14,028 nucleotides of DNA from Massilia sp. UBA2604 (GCA_002339265.1 DDKG01000328.1:1-14028), one strand, 5' to 3'; counted from the first letter of the stretch, positions 6,831 through 14,028 are shown. The notes: a model not told the origin generated them from the sequence alone. Program-made: numbers and translations.

Positions 6831-6885
6831 GTATTTCTCCCTGCGCAATGGTGACTTGCGTTTCACGCCGATTCCAACGCCGCCC

Positions 6886-6891
6886 ATTATT
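6886..6891 (-). promoter_or_regulatory. Possible -10 box of the LysR gene
   Basis: The minus strand reads AATAAT, 55 bases before the LysR ATG, with TTGCTG 17 bases further upstream as a weak -35. It lies in CATTATTTCGC, an 11-mer (plus-strand reading) that recurs exactly at 10422-10432. Confidence 0.3.
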
Positions 6892-6946
6892 TCGCAGAAT
6901 GGCGACCTCAGCAATCATTCGCCGCCATCGCGGCGACCAGACCACC

Positions 6947-7330
6947 ATGACGCCGCATCCACCGCGCGCCGGCGCGCCCGCCGACGACGCACCCGCGCAA
7001 GGCGGCGGCGCGGGCCTCGACGAGCGCACCCGTATCCGCATCGACCTGTTCCTGGCGCGCCGCCGCGCCGGCCCGGGTACGGCCGCGCCCAGGATCCTGG
7101 CGCTGCGCGAGCGCGGCCGCGCGGCCGGCATGAATACCGCCGAGATGCTGGCCAACGAGACGGGCGACAGCCATGAAGCCAGGTCCAGCGTCTGCCTGTC
7201 CTTCGTTGCCGCGCTGCTGGCGCGCCCGGGTACGCCGCCGCTTGACGCGCTGCTGCGCATGGGCGACGCCGGCTACCGGCCGGCCGATATCGACGAAGTC
7301 ATCGCCCGGGTCGGGCGCGAAGGCGCGTGA
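6947..7330 (+). CDS. Hypothetical protein, possibly a cysteine-less AhpD/CMD-like relative
   Basis: The 127-aa product is Arg/Ala-rich. Codons end mostly in G or C as in neighbouring genes, so I take it as real. The first 25 residues are low-complexity (Ala, Pro, Gly). From about residue 60 the pattern GRAAGMNTAEMLAN, then SFVAALLARPG and DALLRMGDAGYRPADIDEVI, resembles the latter part of AhpD/carboxymuconolactone-decarboxylase proteins. The C-x-x-C redox motif of AhpD is absent: the only cysteine is in SSVCLSF. This resemblance is by eye and weak. Start: the ATG at 6947 is the best in-frame start near the conserved part, but it lacks a clear Shine-Dalgarno; an ATG at 6899 is possible. It is divergent from the LysR gene, a common arrangement for a LysR target. 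Confidence 0.55.
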   Translation: MTPHPPRAGAPADDAPAQGGGAGLDERTRIRIDLFLARRRAGPGTAAPRILALRERGRAAGMNTAEMLANETGDSHEARSSVCLSFVAALLARPGTPPLDALLRMGDAGYRPADIDEVIARVGREGA

Positions 7331-7417
7331 CACGATCGGGCAGCAGGAGAACGGCAGAACGAAGGCGAATTCCACATGCCGCGGATGGTGGCCTGGGCGC
7401 GCCAGGGCCCTGCCGGC

Positions 7418-7762
7418 TCAACGGCGGACTACCGGCGCGCTGAGAAGATAGCCGCGTCCGGGCACGTTCAGGATGTAGCGCTCCACGCCGCTGGCGTCGA
7501 GGGCGCGGCGCAAGGCGGCGATCTGCACGCGCAGGTTGGCCTCGTCGACGACCCTGCCGGGCCAGGCGCGTGCGATCAGGTAGCGGTGGTCGAGCACCTG
7601 GCCGGGCGCTTCGGCCAGCAGCCACAGGATGTCGAAGGCGCGCGCGCCGATCGGGACGGCGGCGCCGGCGCGGCTCAGGCGCCGCTGTCGCGGCTCGATA
7701 TCGAACTGCCCGAACGACAGTGTATAGGTTGCAGGACCGTCTCCGGTCGGATGTCCAATCAT
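7418..7762 (-). CDS. Stand-alone OmpR/PhoB-type winged-helix protein
   Basis: The 114-aa protein is almost entirely one DNA-binding domain. YTLSFGQFDIEPRQRRLSR forms the N-terminal strands, GARAFDILWLLAEAPGQVL the first helices, ANLRVQIAALRRALD the recognition helix, and YILNVPGRGYLLSAP the C-terminal wing. In most relatives this domain sits either after a receiver domain or at the N-terminus of a long protein with ATPase or TPR repeats. Here it ends right after the wing and no partner domain follows in the remaining 87 bases before the convergent neighbour's stop. It is either a genuine mini-regulator or the surviving head of a deleted larger gene. The ATG has only a weak GGTG upstream. No histidine kinase is in the window. 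Confidence 0.75.
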   Translation of the reverse strand: MIGHPTGDGPATYTLSFGQFDIEPRQRRLSRAGAAVPIGARAFDILWLLAEAPGQVLDHRYLIARAWPGRVVDEANLRVQIAALRRALDASGVERYILNVPGRGYLLSAPVVRR

Positions 7763-7819
7763 GGTTCACCGATATTGCAGGCGCCTCCGGCCACCCTGGC
7801 CGGCTTGGCGCACACCATT

Positions 7820-7840
7820 ATTGTCGTAAATACTGACAAT
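7820..7840. promoter_or_regulatory. 21-bp dyad upstream of the winged-helix gene (ATTGTC-N9-GACAAT)
   Basis: A perfect 6-bp inverted repeat with a nine-base spacer, centred about 68 bp upstream of the winged-helix start codon. Its left edge overlaps an AATAAT (minus strand, 7817-7822) that could be the -10 box. A second dyad, TAAAT-N7-ATTTA at 7827-7843, overlaps it. The spacer from 7763 to 7939 holds no supported gene. Confidence 0.4.
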
Positions 7841-7907
7841 TTATGGAATGGATATCAGCTGAAATTCATCGTTTCGCCGAATGCAACACTGAATCGGATA
7901 TCGGTGC

Positions 7908-7922
7908 CGGGCTTTACGCCCG
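7908..7922. terminator. GC hairpin after the DUF1348 gene, weak terminator candidate
   Basis: CGGGC-TTTAC-GCCCG forms a 5-bp GC stem with a five-base loop, starting 17 bases past the stop of the DUF1348 gene. No T-tract follows on the minus strand, so it may protect the transcript end or act with Rho rather than terminate on its own. Confidence 0.25.
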
Positions 7923-7939
7923 CGTTCTACAGCTTGACC

Positions 7940-8419
7940 TTACAGTCCGAGGTCGGACAGCCCCGGATGATCGTCCGGACGGCGTCCCAGCGGCCAACGG
8001 AACTTGCGCTCTTCTTCCCTGATCGGCATGTCGTTGATGCTGGCGTAGCGGTTGACCATCAGGCCGTCCGGGCCGAATTCCCAGTTCTCGTTGCCGTAGG
8101 AGCGGTACCAGTTGCCCGAATCGTCGCGGCTCTCGTAGGCGTAGCGCACGGCGATGCGGTTGTCGGTGAAGGCCCACAGCTCCTTGATCAGGCGGTACTC
8201 GAGCTCCTTCTTCCATTTGCGCTCGAGGAAGGCGCGTGCCTCTTCGCGGCCGTTGGCGAATTCGGCGCGGTTGCGCCAGCGGGTGTCGAGGCTGTAGGCC
8301 AGCGACACCTTGGCGGCGTCGCGCGTGTTCCAGCCGTCTTCGGCCAGGCGGACTTTCTCGATCGCCGATTCGCGGGTGAACGGCGGCAGCGGCGGGCGCA
8401 CATCAGTGGACGTTGTCAT
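7940..8419 (-). CDS. DUF1348 / NTF2-like (SnoaL-like) family protein
   Basis: The 159-aa cytoplasmic protein belongs to the nuclear-transport-factor-2-like cone fold, DUF1348 subgroup. Characteristic stretches are [42 protein letters not shown], then [23 protein letters not shown] and [16 protein letters not shown]. No biochemical activity is established for the subgroup; NTF2-fold proteins often bind small hydrophobic ligands or act as isomerases or dehydratases. Start: the ATG of MTTSTD has GAGG eight bases upstream; the ATG four codons earlier lacks one. It is the last gene of a three-gene operon, 31 bases after the reductase stop, so it may act on the same substrate as the two redox proteins. 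Confidence 0.85.
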   Translation of the reverse strand: MTTSTDVRPPLPPFTRESAIEKVRLAEDGWNTRDAAKVSLAYSLDTRWRNRAEFANGREEARAFLERKWKKELEYRLIKELWAFTDNRIAVRYAYESRDDSGNWYRSYGNENWEFGPDGLMVNRYASINDMPIREEERKFRWPLGRRPDDHPGLSDLGL

Positions 8420-8450
8420 GGCAGACCTCATGGTGGTGGTGGAAGACAGC

Positions 8451-9386
8451 TTACAGATCGAGTTCCAGCAGCGGGCCCCTCGCCCAGGAGACGCAGGGCG
8501 TCATGCCGATCGCGCGCTGCTGCGCGTTCAGGCAGACGTCGCGGTGCAGCGGTTCGCCCGACACCACGCCAGCATAGCAGTTGCCGCATTCGCCGCGCTT
8601 GCATTCATAGGAGACAAAGACGTCGGCCTCGATCATCGCATCGAGGATCGACTTGCCGGGGGCGACCTCAAAAGTCATCCCGCTCTGCAGCAGGTTCACC
8701 CGCAGCGGCGCGTCGCCGTCATCGGCGCGGGCGCCGAAGCTCTCGAAGCGAACATGCTGCTGCGGCCAGCCCTGCGCCGTCGCGGCGGCGCGGATCGACG
8801 CCAAGAGGATCGAGGGGCCGCAGGCATGCAGTTCGCATCCCGGCTCCCAGGGGCCGACCATCCGCGCGAGATCCGGACGTCCCTCGCTCTCGGTGGCATA
8901 AGTGCGCACGCGGTCCTGGCCCAGGGCCTGCCAGTCGCCGGCCAGCACCAGGCGGGCGGCGTCACGCGCCAGGTAGTGCAGCCGGTAGCTGGCGCCGCTG
9001 GCATGCAGCGCGCGCGCCATCGGCAGCATCGGCGTGATGCCGATGCCGCCCGCGATCAGCACCGTGCGGGTGCTGCCCGGGTGCAGCCTGAAGCTGTCCA
9101 GCGGCAGGCTGACCTCGAGCGTCATGCCGGGCTCGAATTCGTCGTGCAGTACACGCGAACCGCCCCGTCCTCCCTCCTCGCGCTGGACCGCGATGCGCAG
9201 CATGCCGCCCTCCTCGCCCACCACCGAATAGGCGTTGCGGTGGCTGGCGCCGGCGCGCGACGTGAAATCGAGTTCGACGTGGGCCCCGGGCTGCCACGGC
9301 GGCAGCGGCGCGCCGCCTTCGGGCGCCAGGCGGAATTCCTTTACCGCGGGGCCGTGGCGGATGATGGCGTCGATCAGGTAGCGCAT
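8451..9386 (-). CDS. PDR/VanB-family FMN- and [2Fe-2S]-containing oxidoreductase
   Basis: The 311-aa electron-transfer protein is of the phthalate dioxygenase reductase type. Order: an FMN-binding barrel (about residues 5-100) with RNAYSV near 50-55, an NAD(H)-binding domain with [10 protein letters not shown] (about 111-120) and CGPS (189-192), then a C-terminal plant-type ferredoxin domain. Cluster ligands are visible as Cys262, Cys267, Cys270 and Cys298. Such proteins pass electrons from NADH to a partner, usually a Rieske oxygenase such as VanA. No Rieske oxygenase is in the window. Its ATG lies 3 bases after the stop of the PNPOx-like gene, so a link between the two is likely. Relatives in which a PNPOx-like domain is fused to this type of reductase are known, which supports an electron-transfer partnership. 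Confidence 0.92.
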   Translation of the reverse strand: MRYLIDAIIRHGPAVKEFRLAPEGGAPLPPWQPGAHVELDFTSRAGASHRNAYSVVGEEGGMLRIAVQREEGGRGGSRVLHDEFEPGMTLEVSLPLDSFRLHPGSTRTVLIAGGIGITPMLPMARALHASGASYRLHYLARDAARLVLAGDWQALGQDRVRTYATESEGRPDLARMVGPWEPGCELHACGPSILLASIRAAATAQGWPQQHVRFESFGARADDGDAPLRVNLLQSGMTFEVAPGKSILDAMIEADVFVSYECKRGECGNCYAGVVSGEPLHRDVCLNAQQRAIGMTPCVSWARGPLLELDL

Positions 9387-9389
9387 GAT

Positions 9390-10319
9390 TCAAGCCTCCA
9401 CCGGAGGGTTGAAGGGGGAAGCGTCCAGGTACTCCCACTCAAGCCGTTGCGGCGCGCGGCGCAGCAGCCAATGCTCGATCTCGATCTCCCAGAAGCGCCC
9501 GGTGCCGCCGGTCAGCCCATCGGCATCGTCCTGGCCGTGCAGGATGCGCGCGCGGCCGCTCACCTGCAGCAGGCGTTGGCCGTCGAAGTCGGGAATGCAC
9601 AGGCCGACCCGCGGATCGACCGTCAGGTTGCCGAAGGTGTTGAACAGGCTGTTGCCGTTGTAGTCGGGGATTCGCAGCAGCGTGTCCGTCACCACCTGGA
9701 CGAAGCCGGGGCTGCCGCCGCGGTGCGAGGCGTCGGCGCCGCGCTCCTGGTGGTTGCTGGCCACGAAAATGGTGTCGGCCCCGCGCACGATGGCGCGCGC
9801 GGCGTCGTCCAGCGCCCGGCCCTCGCCCAGCAAGGCGGGCGCCGCGTCGGCGTCGATGCGGCGCAGCTGGCGGCGCTGGATGTATTTGGGACAGTTCGGA
9901 TAGGCCTCGCGCACGGCCAGGTCGAAGCCGCCGTCGTCCAGGCGCCCCAGGCGGCCGTTGATGCGGTAGCGGCGGCGCGAGCCGAGCTCGATGAACAGGC
10001 TGCCGATGGCCGGATTGGCGGCGACGTTGCGCCAGAACGGCTCCTCGGGATCGCGCAATGCAGACGGCATATCGACCGTGACCAGCGCCGCGCTGTCGGC
10101 ATGGGCGAAGCCGGTCGGGCCGAACAGCAGCGTGGACCAGGGCGTGCCGTCGGCGTCGACGCTGGCCAGCACCACCATCGACTGCTTGCCGATGAAAGGC
10201 CGGGCGCCGCCCAGGATGGTGTCGGCGATGACCACGCCGTTGCGGTCGGCGATGCCCACCTCCCCGGCGCTGTGCTGCACGGCGCGTTCGCCGTCGTGGT
10301 AAACCGAAGTGGTCGTCAT
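9390..10319 (-). CDS. Pyridoxamine 5'-phosphate oxidase-like split-barrel flavoprotein
   Basis: The 309-aa protein contains two PNPOx-like barrel segments: FIGKQSMVVLASVDADGTPW to about residue 140, and ADTIFVASNHQERGADASHRGG through NTFGNLTVDPRVGLCIPDF to about residue 275. Members of this superfamily bind FMN, F420 or haem and reduce or oxidise diverse substrates; true PNPOx is about 220 aa and single-barrel, so vitamin B6 synthesis is not implied. Start: the ATG of MTTTSVYHDGER has GGGAGAA nine bases or so upstream; the longer open frame adds 21 basic residues and no family match. It is the first gene of the operon with the [2Fe-2S] reductase and DUF1348 gene, and divergent from the TonB-dependent receptor across a 253-base spacer. 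Confidence 0.85.
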   Translation of the reverse strand: MTTTSVYHDGERAVQHSAGEVGIADRNGVVIADTILGGARPFIGKQSMVVLASVDADGTPWSTLLFGPTGFAHADSAALVTVDMPSALRDPEEPFWRNVAANPAIGSLFIELGSRRRYRINGRLGRLDDGGFDLAVREAYPNCPKYIQRRQLRRIDADAAPALLGEGRALDDAARAIVRGADTIFVASNHQERGADASHRGGSPGFVQVVTDTLLRIPDYNGNSLFNTFGNLTVDPRVGLCIPDFDGQRLLQVSGRARILHGQDDADGLTGGTGRFWEIEIEHWLLRRAPQRLEWEYLDASPFNPPVEA

Positions 10320-10380
10320 TGCGTTCTCCCAGGATGGCGGCCATGGTGGGCGTGGCCGTGTTCGTCGTGGGGTCATTCTC

Positions 10381-10424
10381 ATGAATTATGCAAACGCCGG
10401 GAATCCATGCAATCCGCAATTCAT
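10381..10424. promoter_or_regulatory. Promoter and dyad region of the PNPOx operon
   Basis: ATGAATT (10381-10387) and AATTCAT (10418-10424) are 7-bp inverted repeats 30 bases apart. Between them ATGCAA occurs twice (10388 and 10407). On the minus strand CATAAT (10385-10390) with TTGCAT 16 bases upstream (10407-10412) could be -10 and -35 boxes for the operon. Individually weak. Confidence 0.3.
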
Positions 10425-10507
10425 TATTTCGCTGACAGCAATACTCAGCCGAATTGATGCGCGGGCGTACCAGATTCGCAACATCCCTCGATTCCGGCAA
10501 TCGATTG

Positions 10508-10538
10508 TTGTCATTACGGCTCGCCGCGCGTTTACACT
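10508..10538 (+). promoter_or_regulatory. Possible promoter of the TonB-dependent receptor gene
   Basis: TTGTCA (10508-10513) is a good -35 match. TACACT (10533-10538) is a fair -10 with 19 bases between, which is longer than ideal. Its end is 34 bases before the ATG. Confidence 0.3.
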
Positions 10539-10572
10539 CCACGATTATTGAGTAGTTTCACAAGGACAATTG

Positions 10573-13341
10573 ATGAATATGAAGTTGAGCGCGGCGGCAC
10601 GCGCCGTGCGCGGTGCAATGCTGGCAGGCGCCTGGATGGCGGCAGGAGTGTCGGGCGGCGCCTTGGCGCAGGAAACCACGACGAGCGCCGCTGCGCCGGC
10701 GCCAGTGCCGGCCACCACGCCGGCCGACATGCCGAAGGTGGAAGTCACCGGCTCCGCCATCCGCCGGGTGCAGGCCGAAACCGCCCTGCCGGTACAGATC
10801 GTCTCGCGCGCCGAGATCGAAAAGGCCGGCGTGACCACCGCCTCCGAACTGCTGGCCCGGGTCTCGTCCAACGTGGGCGGCCTGACCGACGGCGCCAGCA
10901 TCAATGTCGGCGGCGACCAGCGCGGCTTCAACAGCGCCAACCTGCGCGGCATCGGCACTTCGTCGACCCTGGTCCTGCTCAATGGCCGGCGCATGGCCAA
11001 CTTCGCCTCGCCCGGCGACGACAGCGGCGTCGACCTGAACAACATCCCGGCCGCCGCGCTGGAACGGGTCGAGGTGCTGCTGGACGGCGCCTCGGCGCTG
11101 TACGGCACCGATGCGATCGGCGGCGTCATCAACTTCATCACCCGCAAGGACTTCCAGGGCCTGGAACTGAACGTCTACGGCAGCACCACCGACGAAGGCG
11201 GCGCCGGCAAGCGCACCGCCAGCATCAGCGCCGGCAAGGGAGACCTCGAACGCGACGGCTACAATGTGTTCGCAGTGGCCGACTTCCAGCGCACCAATGC
11301 CCTGAACACCTCGCAGCGCAGCTTCATCCCCGGCCTGCGGGTCGAGGAGCGCCTGGGCCACCTGCTGTCGGGCTATACCGGCCCGGCCAACATCCGCCTG
11401 ACCTCGAACCAGCGCGACCACCTGCAGGAACTGGGCTTCACCATCAACGGCCGCCCGATCACCAACCGCCTGATCAACCTGTCGGCGCCCGACTGCGCGC
11501 CGCCGGCCAACGTCTACCTGCCTGACGGCACCGGCGGCGTCGACGCCTGCACCTACAACTATATGGGCGACACCGAGCTGTATCCGAAGACGGAGAAGGC
11601 CAGCCTGCTCAGCCGCGGCGTGCTCAAGCTGGGCGGCGGCCACCAGGCCTATGCCGAGGTCGCGCTGAGCCGCTCCAAGTCGTACTACACCGGTTCGTCG
11701 GCGCGCGTGACCGGCTATATCGACTATCGCCTGGTGCCGCAACTGGTGGGCACCGGCCTGGAAGAACTGGACGACGACTATCCGGGCGAACTGGAACTGC
11801 GCATGCGCCTGTCGGAAGCCGGCCAGCGCACCAGCGAACTGACCAGCGAAGGCATGCGCTTCGTGGTCGGCGTGAGCGGCACCGTGGGCGGCTGGGACTA
11901 CGATACCGCCTACAACCACAGCGTCAACACGGTCAAGGACCGCGACACCAACGGCTACGTGCTGTACAACGAGCTGATGGAGGGGATCATGGACGGCCGC
12001 ATCAACCCGTTCGGCCCCTCCAGCCCCGAAGGCCGCGCCCTGATCGACAGCATCCAGGTCGACGACGTCGTGCGCCGCGCGCGCGGCACCCTCGACGCAC
12101 TCGACGTCAAGTTCTCGCGCGCCCTGATGCCGCTGGCGGGCGGCGACCTGGCGGTGGCGATCGGCGGCGAAGTGCGGCGCGAGAAGAACAACTTCACGCC
12201 GTCGGCGCTGCTCCTCTCCGACAACATCAACAACGACGCCGCGCCGGAAGGCGGCCGCGCCACCAGCGACAAGCGCGACGTCGCCGGCATCTACGGCGAA
12301 GTGCTGGTGCCGTTCGCGAAGCAGTGGGAAGCGCAGCTGTCGGCGCGCTACGACCATTACGAGCAGGTGGGCGGCGCGGCCAGCCCGAAGATCGGCCTCT
12401 CCTACCGCCCGACGGACGCCGTGCTGGTGCGCGCCTCGGCCGGCCGGGGCTTTCGCGCGCCGACCATGACGGAGCTGCACCGCCCCACCGTCTACAGCAG
12501 CACCGCGACCCTGCCCGATCCGGTCTATTGCGCCACGGTCGACAACAACTACGCCGACTGCGCCGACAACTGGGATACGCGCCGCTACAGCAATGCCGAC
12601 CTGAAGCCGGAGCGCAGCCGCCAGTTCTCGGTCGGCGCCGTATTCGCGGCCGGCCGCAACGTGAGCGCCTCGCTCGACTACTGGAACATCAAGCGCACCG
12701 ACTTGATCAGCGAGATCGGCGACGACATTATCCTGGGCAACCTGGCGAAGTACGGCAGCCTGGTGTACCGCGACGAAGACGACGTGATCGACTACATCGA
12801 GCTGCGCAAGGAAAACCGCGGCGCCCAGCTGGCCAAGGGCCTGGACCTGGCGGTGACGGTGCGCGGGGTCGATACCGCCATCGGACGTTTCGGCGGGCGC
12901 CTGAACGGCACCTATGTGCTGTCATCGGAAATCCAGAACGCGCCGGGAGATGCGTTCGTGAGCAACCTGAACAAGTTCGTGACCGACGGCGTGGTGCAGC
13001 GCTGGCGCCATACGGTGAGCTTCGACTGGGAGCGCGGTCCTGTTTCGGCCAGCCTGCAGAACACCTGGTCCAGCGGCTATGACGACCAGAACACTGCGAT
13101 CAATATCGACGATGGCTCGGTGGTGGCGGAGAACAAGGTCAAGTCGTATTCGCTGTGGGATCTCTCGGCGGCGTATCTGATGACGCCGCGCCTGAAACTG
13201 CGCGCGGGGGTGCAGAACCTGTTCGACGAGAGCCCGCCGTATTCGAACCAGGCTTACTTCTTCCTGTCCGGCTACGATCCAAGCTACACCGATCCGCGCG
13301 GACGGCGCTTCTATGCCAGCGTGAACTACGCTTTCGATTGA
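10573..13341 (+). CDS. TonB-dependent outer-membrane receptor
   Basis: The 922-aa protein imports a large or scarce ligand across the outer membrane using TonB energy. An N-terminal signal peptide ends near GGALA-QE (about residue 32). A short Ala/Pro linker follows, then PKVEVTGSAIRR as TonB-box region. The plug domain (about 66-190) shows LRGIGTSSTLVLLNGRR and DGASALYGTDAIGGVINFITR. The rest is the 22-strand barrel, ending RRFYASVNYAFD. Cys308/Cys326 and Cys653/Cys663 form likely disulfide pairs in outer loops. AAGGA six bases upstream selects the ATG of MNMKLS; a TTG one codon earlier is possible. The ligand is unknown: there is no siderophore, haem or B12 gene nearby, and a sugar symporter lies convergent downstream. 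It is divergent from the PNPOx operon, with which it may share regulation. Confidence 0.94.
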   Translation: MNMKLSAAARAVRGAMLAGAWMAAGVSGGALAQETTTSAAAPAPVPATTPADMPKVEVTGSAIRRVQAETALPVQIVSRAEIEKAGVTTASELLARVSSNVGGLTDGASINVGGDQRGFNSANLRGIGTSSTLVLLNGRRMANFASPGDDSGVDLNNIPAAALERVEVLLDGASALYGTDAIGGVINFITRKDFQGLELNVYGSTTDEGGAGKRTASISAGKGDLERDGYNVFAVADFQRTNALNTSQRSFIPGLRVEERLGHLLSGYTGPANIRLTSNQRDHLQELGFTINGRPITNRLINLSAPDCAPPANVYLPDGTGGVDACTYNYMGDTELYPKTEKASLLSRGVLKLGGGHQAYAEVALSRSKSYYTGSSARVTGYIDYRLVPQLVGTGLEELDDDYPGELELRMRLSEAGQRTSELTSEGMRFVVGVSGTVGGWDYDTAYNHSVNTVKDRDTNGYVLYNELMEGIMDGRINPFGPSSPEGRALIDSIQVDDVVRRARGTLDALDVKFSRALMPLAGGDLAVAIGGEVRREKNNFTPSALLLSDNINNDAAPEGGRATSDKRDVAGIYGEVLVPFAKQWEAQLSARYDHYEQVGGAASPKIGLSYRPTDAVLVRASAGRGFRAPTMTELHRPTVYSSTATLPDPVYCATVDNNYADCADNWDTRRYSNADLKPERSRQFSVGAVFAAGRNVSASLDYWNIKRTDLISEIGDDIILGNLAKYGSLVYRDEDDVIDYIELRKENRGAQLAKGLDLAVTVRGVDTAIGRFGGRLNGTYVLSSEIQNAPGDAFVSNLNKFVTDGVVQRWRHTVSFDWERGPVSASLQNTWSSGYDDQNTAINIDDGSVVAENKVKSYSLWDLSAAYLMTPRLKLRAGVQNLFDESPPYSNQAYFFLSGYDPSYTDPRGRRFYASVNYAFD

Positions 13342-13355
13342 GCTAATGCGATCAA

Positions 13356-13454
13356 GTAGGGTGGACGGGTCTCCCGTCCACGCGTTCAAGTCACGGCTGC
13401 GCAGTCATTCATGCGATGGCAGGAGGCGTGGACGGCGGAGCCGCCCACCCTACG
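13356..13454. repeat. Inverted pair of REP hairpins (REPIN-like)
   Basis: The left unit (13356-13384) begins GTAGGGTGG and contains a perfect 9-bp stem, GTGGACGGG with CCCGTCCAC, and loop TCT. The right unit (13426-13454) is its inverse: GTGGACGGC and GCCGCCCAC pair around loop GGA with one A/C mismatch, and it ends CCACCCTACG. About 41 bases separate the two. This inverted-pair layout is that of REPINs, extragenic palindromes spread by RAYT transposases; no RAYT gene is in the window. It lies between two convergent genes and can also serve as a two-way transcript end. Confidence 0.8.
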
Positions 13455-13464
13455 CCATTACCGC

Positions 13465-14028
13465 TTACCTCACCGCGTACATCGCCGCATACTTCGCCCC
13501 GAAATACAGAACGAAGGCATAGCAGGCCGCCGGCAGCAGGAACGACACCTGCACATTGAACGAGTCAGCCAACGCGCCTTGCGCGAACGGCACCAGCGCC
13601 CCGCCCACGATCGCCATGCACAGGATGCCCGACGCCTGCCCCGTGTGCTTGCCCAGGCCATGCAGCGCCATGCTGAAAATGGTCGGGAACATGATCGAAT
13701 TGCACAGGCCGACGGCCAGGATCGCCCACATCGCCAGGTCGCCCTGGGTGAAGGTCGCCACCAGCACCAGCGCGATCGCCGCCAGCGAGTTGAAGGCCAG
13801 CGTCTTGCCCGGGCTGACCACGCGCATCACGGCGAAGCCGATGAAGCGCCCCACCATCGCCCCGCCCCAGTAGATGCTGACGTAGTGGGCGGCGTCGGCG
13901 TGCGACAACCCGGCGATGTGCGGCTCGCCGATGAAGTTGATCAGGAAGCTGCCGATGCTCACTTCAGCGCCCACGTACAGGAAGATGCCGATCGCGCCCA
14001 GCACCAGGTGGCGGTGCGCCAGCGCCGA
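13465..14028 (-). CDS. FucP/GluP-type sugar:H+ symporter, C-terminal part
   Basis: The last 187 codons of an MFS transporter whose 5' end lies beyond the right edge. The frame is open to position 14028 ([14 protein letters not shown] at the edge), so the GTG near 14004 is not the start. The sequence [19 protein letters not shown], then [41 protein letters not shown] and [19 protein letters not shown] is characteristic of the fucose/glucose/galactose:H+ symporter family. About six membrane segments are visible. The family imports hexoses; E. coli FucP takes L-fucose and Brucella GluP takes glucose and galactose. The exact sugar is undetermined. It converges with the TonB-dependent receptor, with a REP pair between them. 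Confidence 0.88.
   Translation of the reverse strand, partial: SALAHRHLVLGAIGIFLYVGAEVSIGSFLINFIGEPHIAGLSHADAAHYVSIYWGGAMVGRFIGFAVMRVVSPGKTLAFNSLAAIALVLVATFTQGDLAMWAILAVGLCNSIMFPTIFSMALHGLGKHTGQASGILCMAIVGGALVPFAQGALADSFNVQVSFLLPAACYAFVLYFGAKYAAMYAVR

Noticed and set aside
7398..7413. GC-rich hairpin (CCTGG/CCAGG arms on the minus strand) after the winged-helix gene as a terminator
   Set aside because: It is only a short stem with no T-tract on either strand, and such stems are common by chance in this GC-rich DNA.
7376..9037. Plus-strand open frame of 553 codons
   Set aside because: It spans the winged-helix gene, an AT-rich spacer, the DUF1348 gene and part of the reductase, all on the other strand. 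It has no recognisable domain.
8451..9386. Vanillate demethylase reductase (vanB) as a specific call
   Set aside because: No vanA or other Rieske oxygenase is adjacent, so only the family can be named.
9390..10319. True pyridoxamine 5'-phosphate oxidase (pdxH)
   Set aside because: It is too long and two-barrelled, and it sits in an operon with a ferredoxin reductase. It is a superfamily member only.
8310..10457. Plus-strand open frame of 715 codons
   Set aside because: It is antisense to the reductase and PNPOx genes, which show clear domain motifs. Its composition is Arg/Ala/His/Gln-rich, typical of GC-rich shadow frames.
10558..12480. Minus-strand open frame of 640 codons
   Set aside because: It is antisense to the TonB-dependent receptor and has the same shadow composition.

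Overview
The window is about 14 kb of GC-rich DNA with strongly G/C-ending codons and short intergenic gaps. The gene content points to a betaproteobacterium of the Oxalobacteraceae (Massilia-like): a CdaR regulator beside GudP-like transporters, a long TonB-dependent receptor, a VanB-type reductase and a GTAGGGTGG-type REP pair. This assignment is an inference from gene content and style, not from a marker gene.

Region 1 (2-5390) is a small organic-acid module. The tail of an Lrp/AsnC regulator converges on a minus-strand pair, an MFS anion symporter followed by glycerate 2-kinase. A divergent CdaR-type sugar-diacid regulator follows, and then a second MFS symporter that is a close paralogue of the first. 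The enterobacterial CdaR regulon contains the same kinase and transporter families, but its glucarate/galactarate dehydratase, aldolase and tartronate semialdehyde reductase are not in this window. The simplest reading is uptake and phosphorylation of glycerate or a close hydroxy acid. Two TTGTG-N6-CACAA-type dyads lie between cdaR and the first transporter. One of them surrounds the likely cdaR -10 box.

Region 2 (5368-7840) is a small regulatory island. It holds a DsrE-like protein with its own terminator, a LysR regulator upstream on the same strand, a small divergent gene with faint AhpD/carboxymuconolactone-decarboxylase resemblance, and a stand-alone OmpR-type winged-helix protein. Several clear dyads sit in the spacers.

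Region 3 (7940-10319) is a tight minus-strand operon: a two-barrel PNPOx-like flavoprotein, a PDR/VanB-family FMN/[2Fe-2S] reductase starting 3 bases later, and a DUF1348/NTF2-fold protein. It looks like a redox unit of unknown substrate.

Region 4 (10573-14028) has a TonB-dependent outer-membrane receptor on the plus strand that converges with a FucP/GluP-type sugar symporter running off the right edge. An inverted pair of REP hairpins lies between them. I found no rRNA, tRNA, CRISPR array, insertion sequence or prophage gene. No gene-free stretch exceeds about 250 bases.
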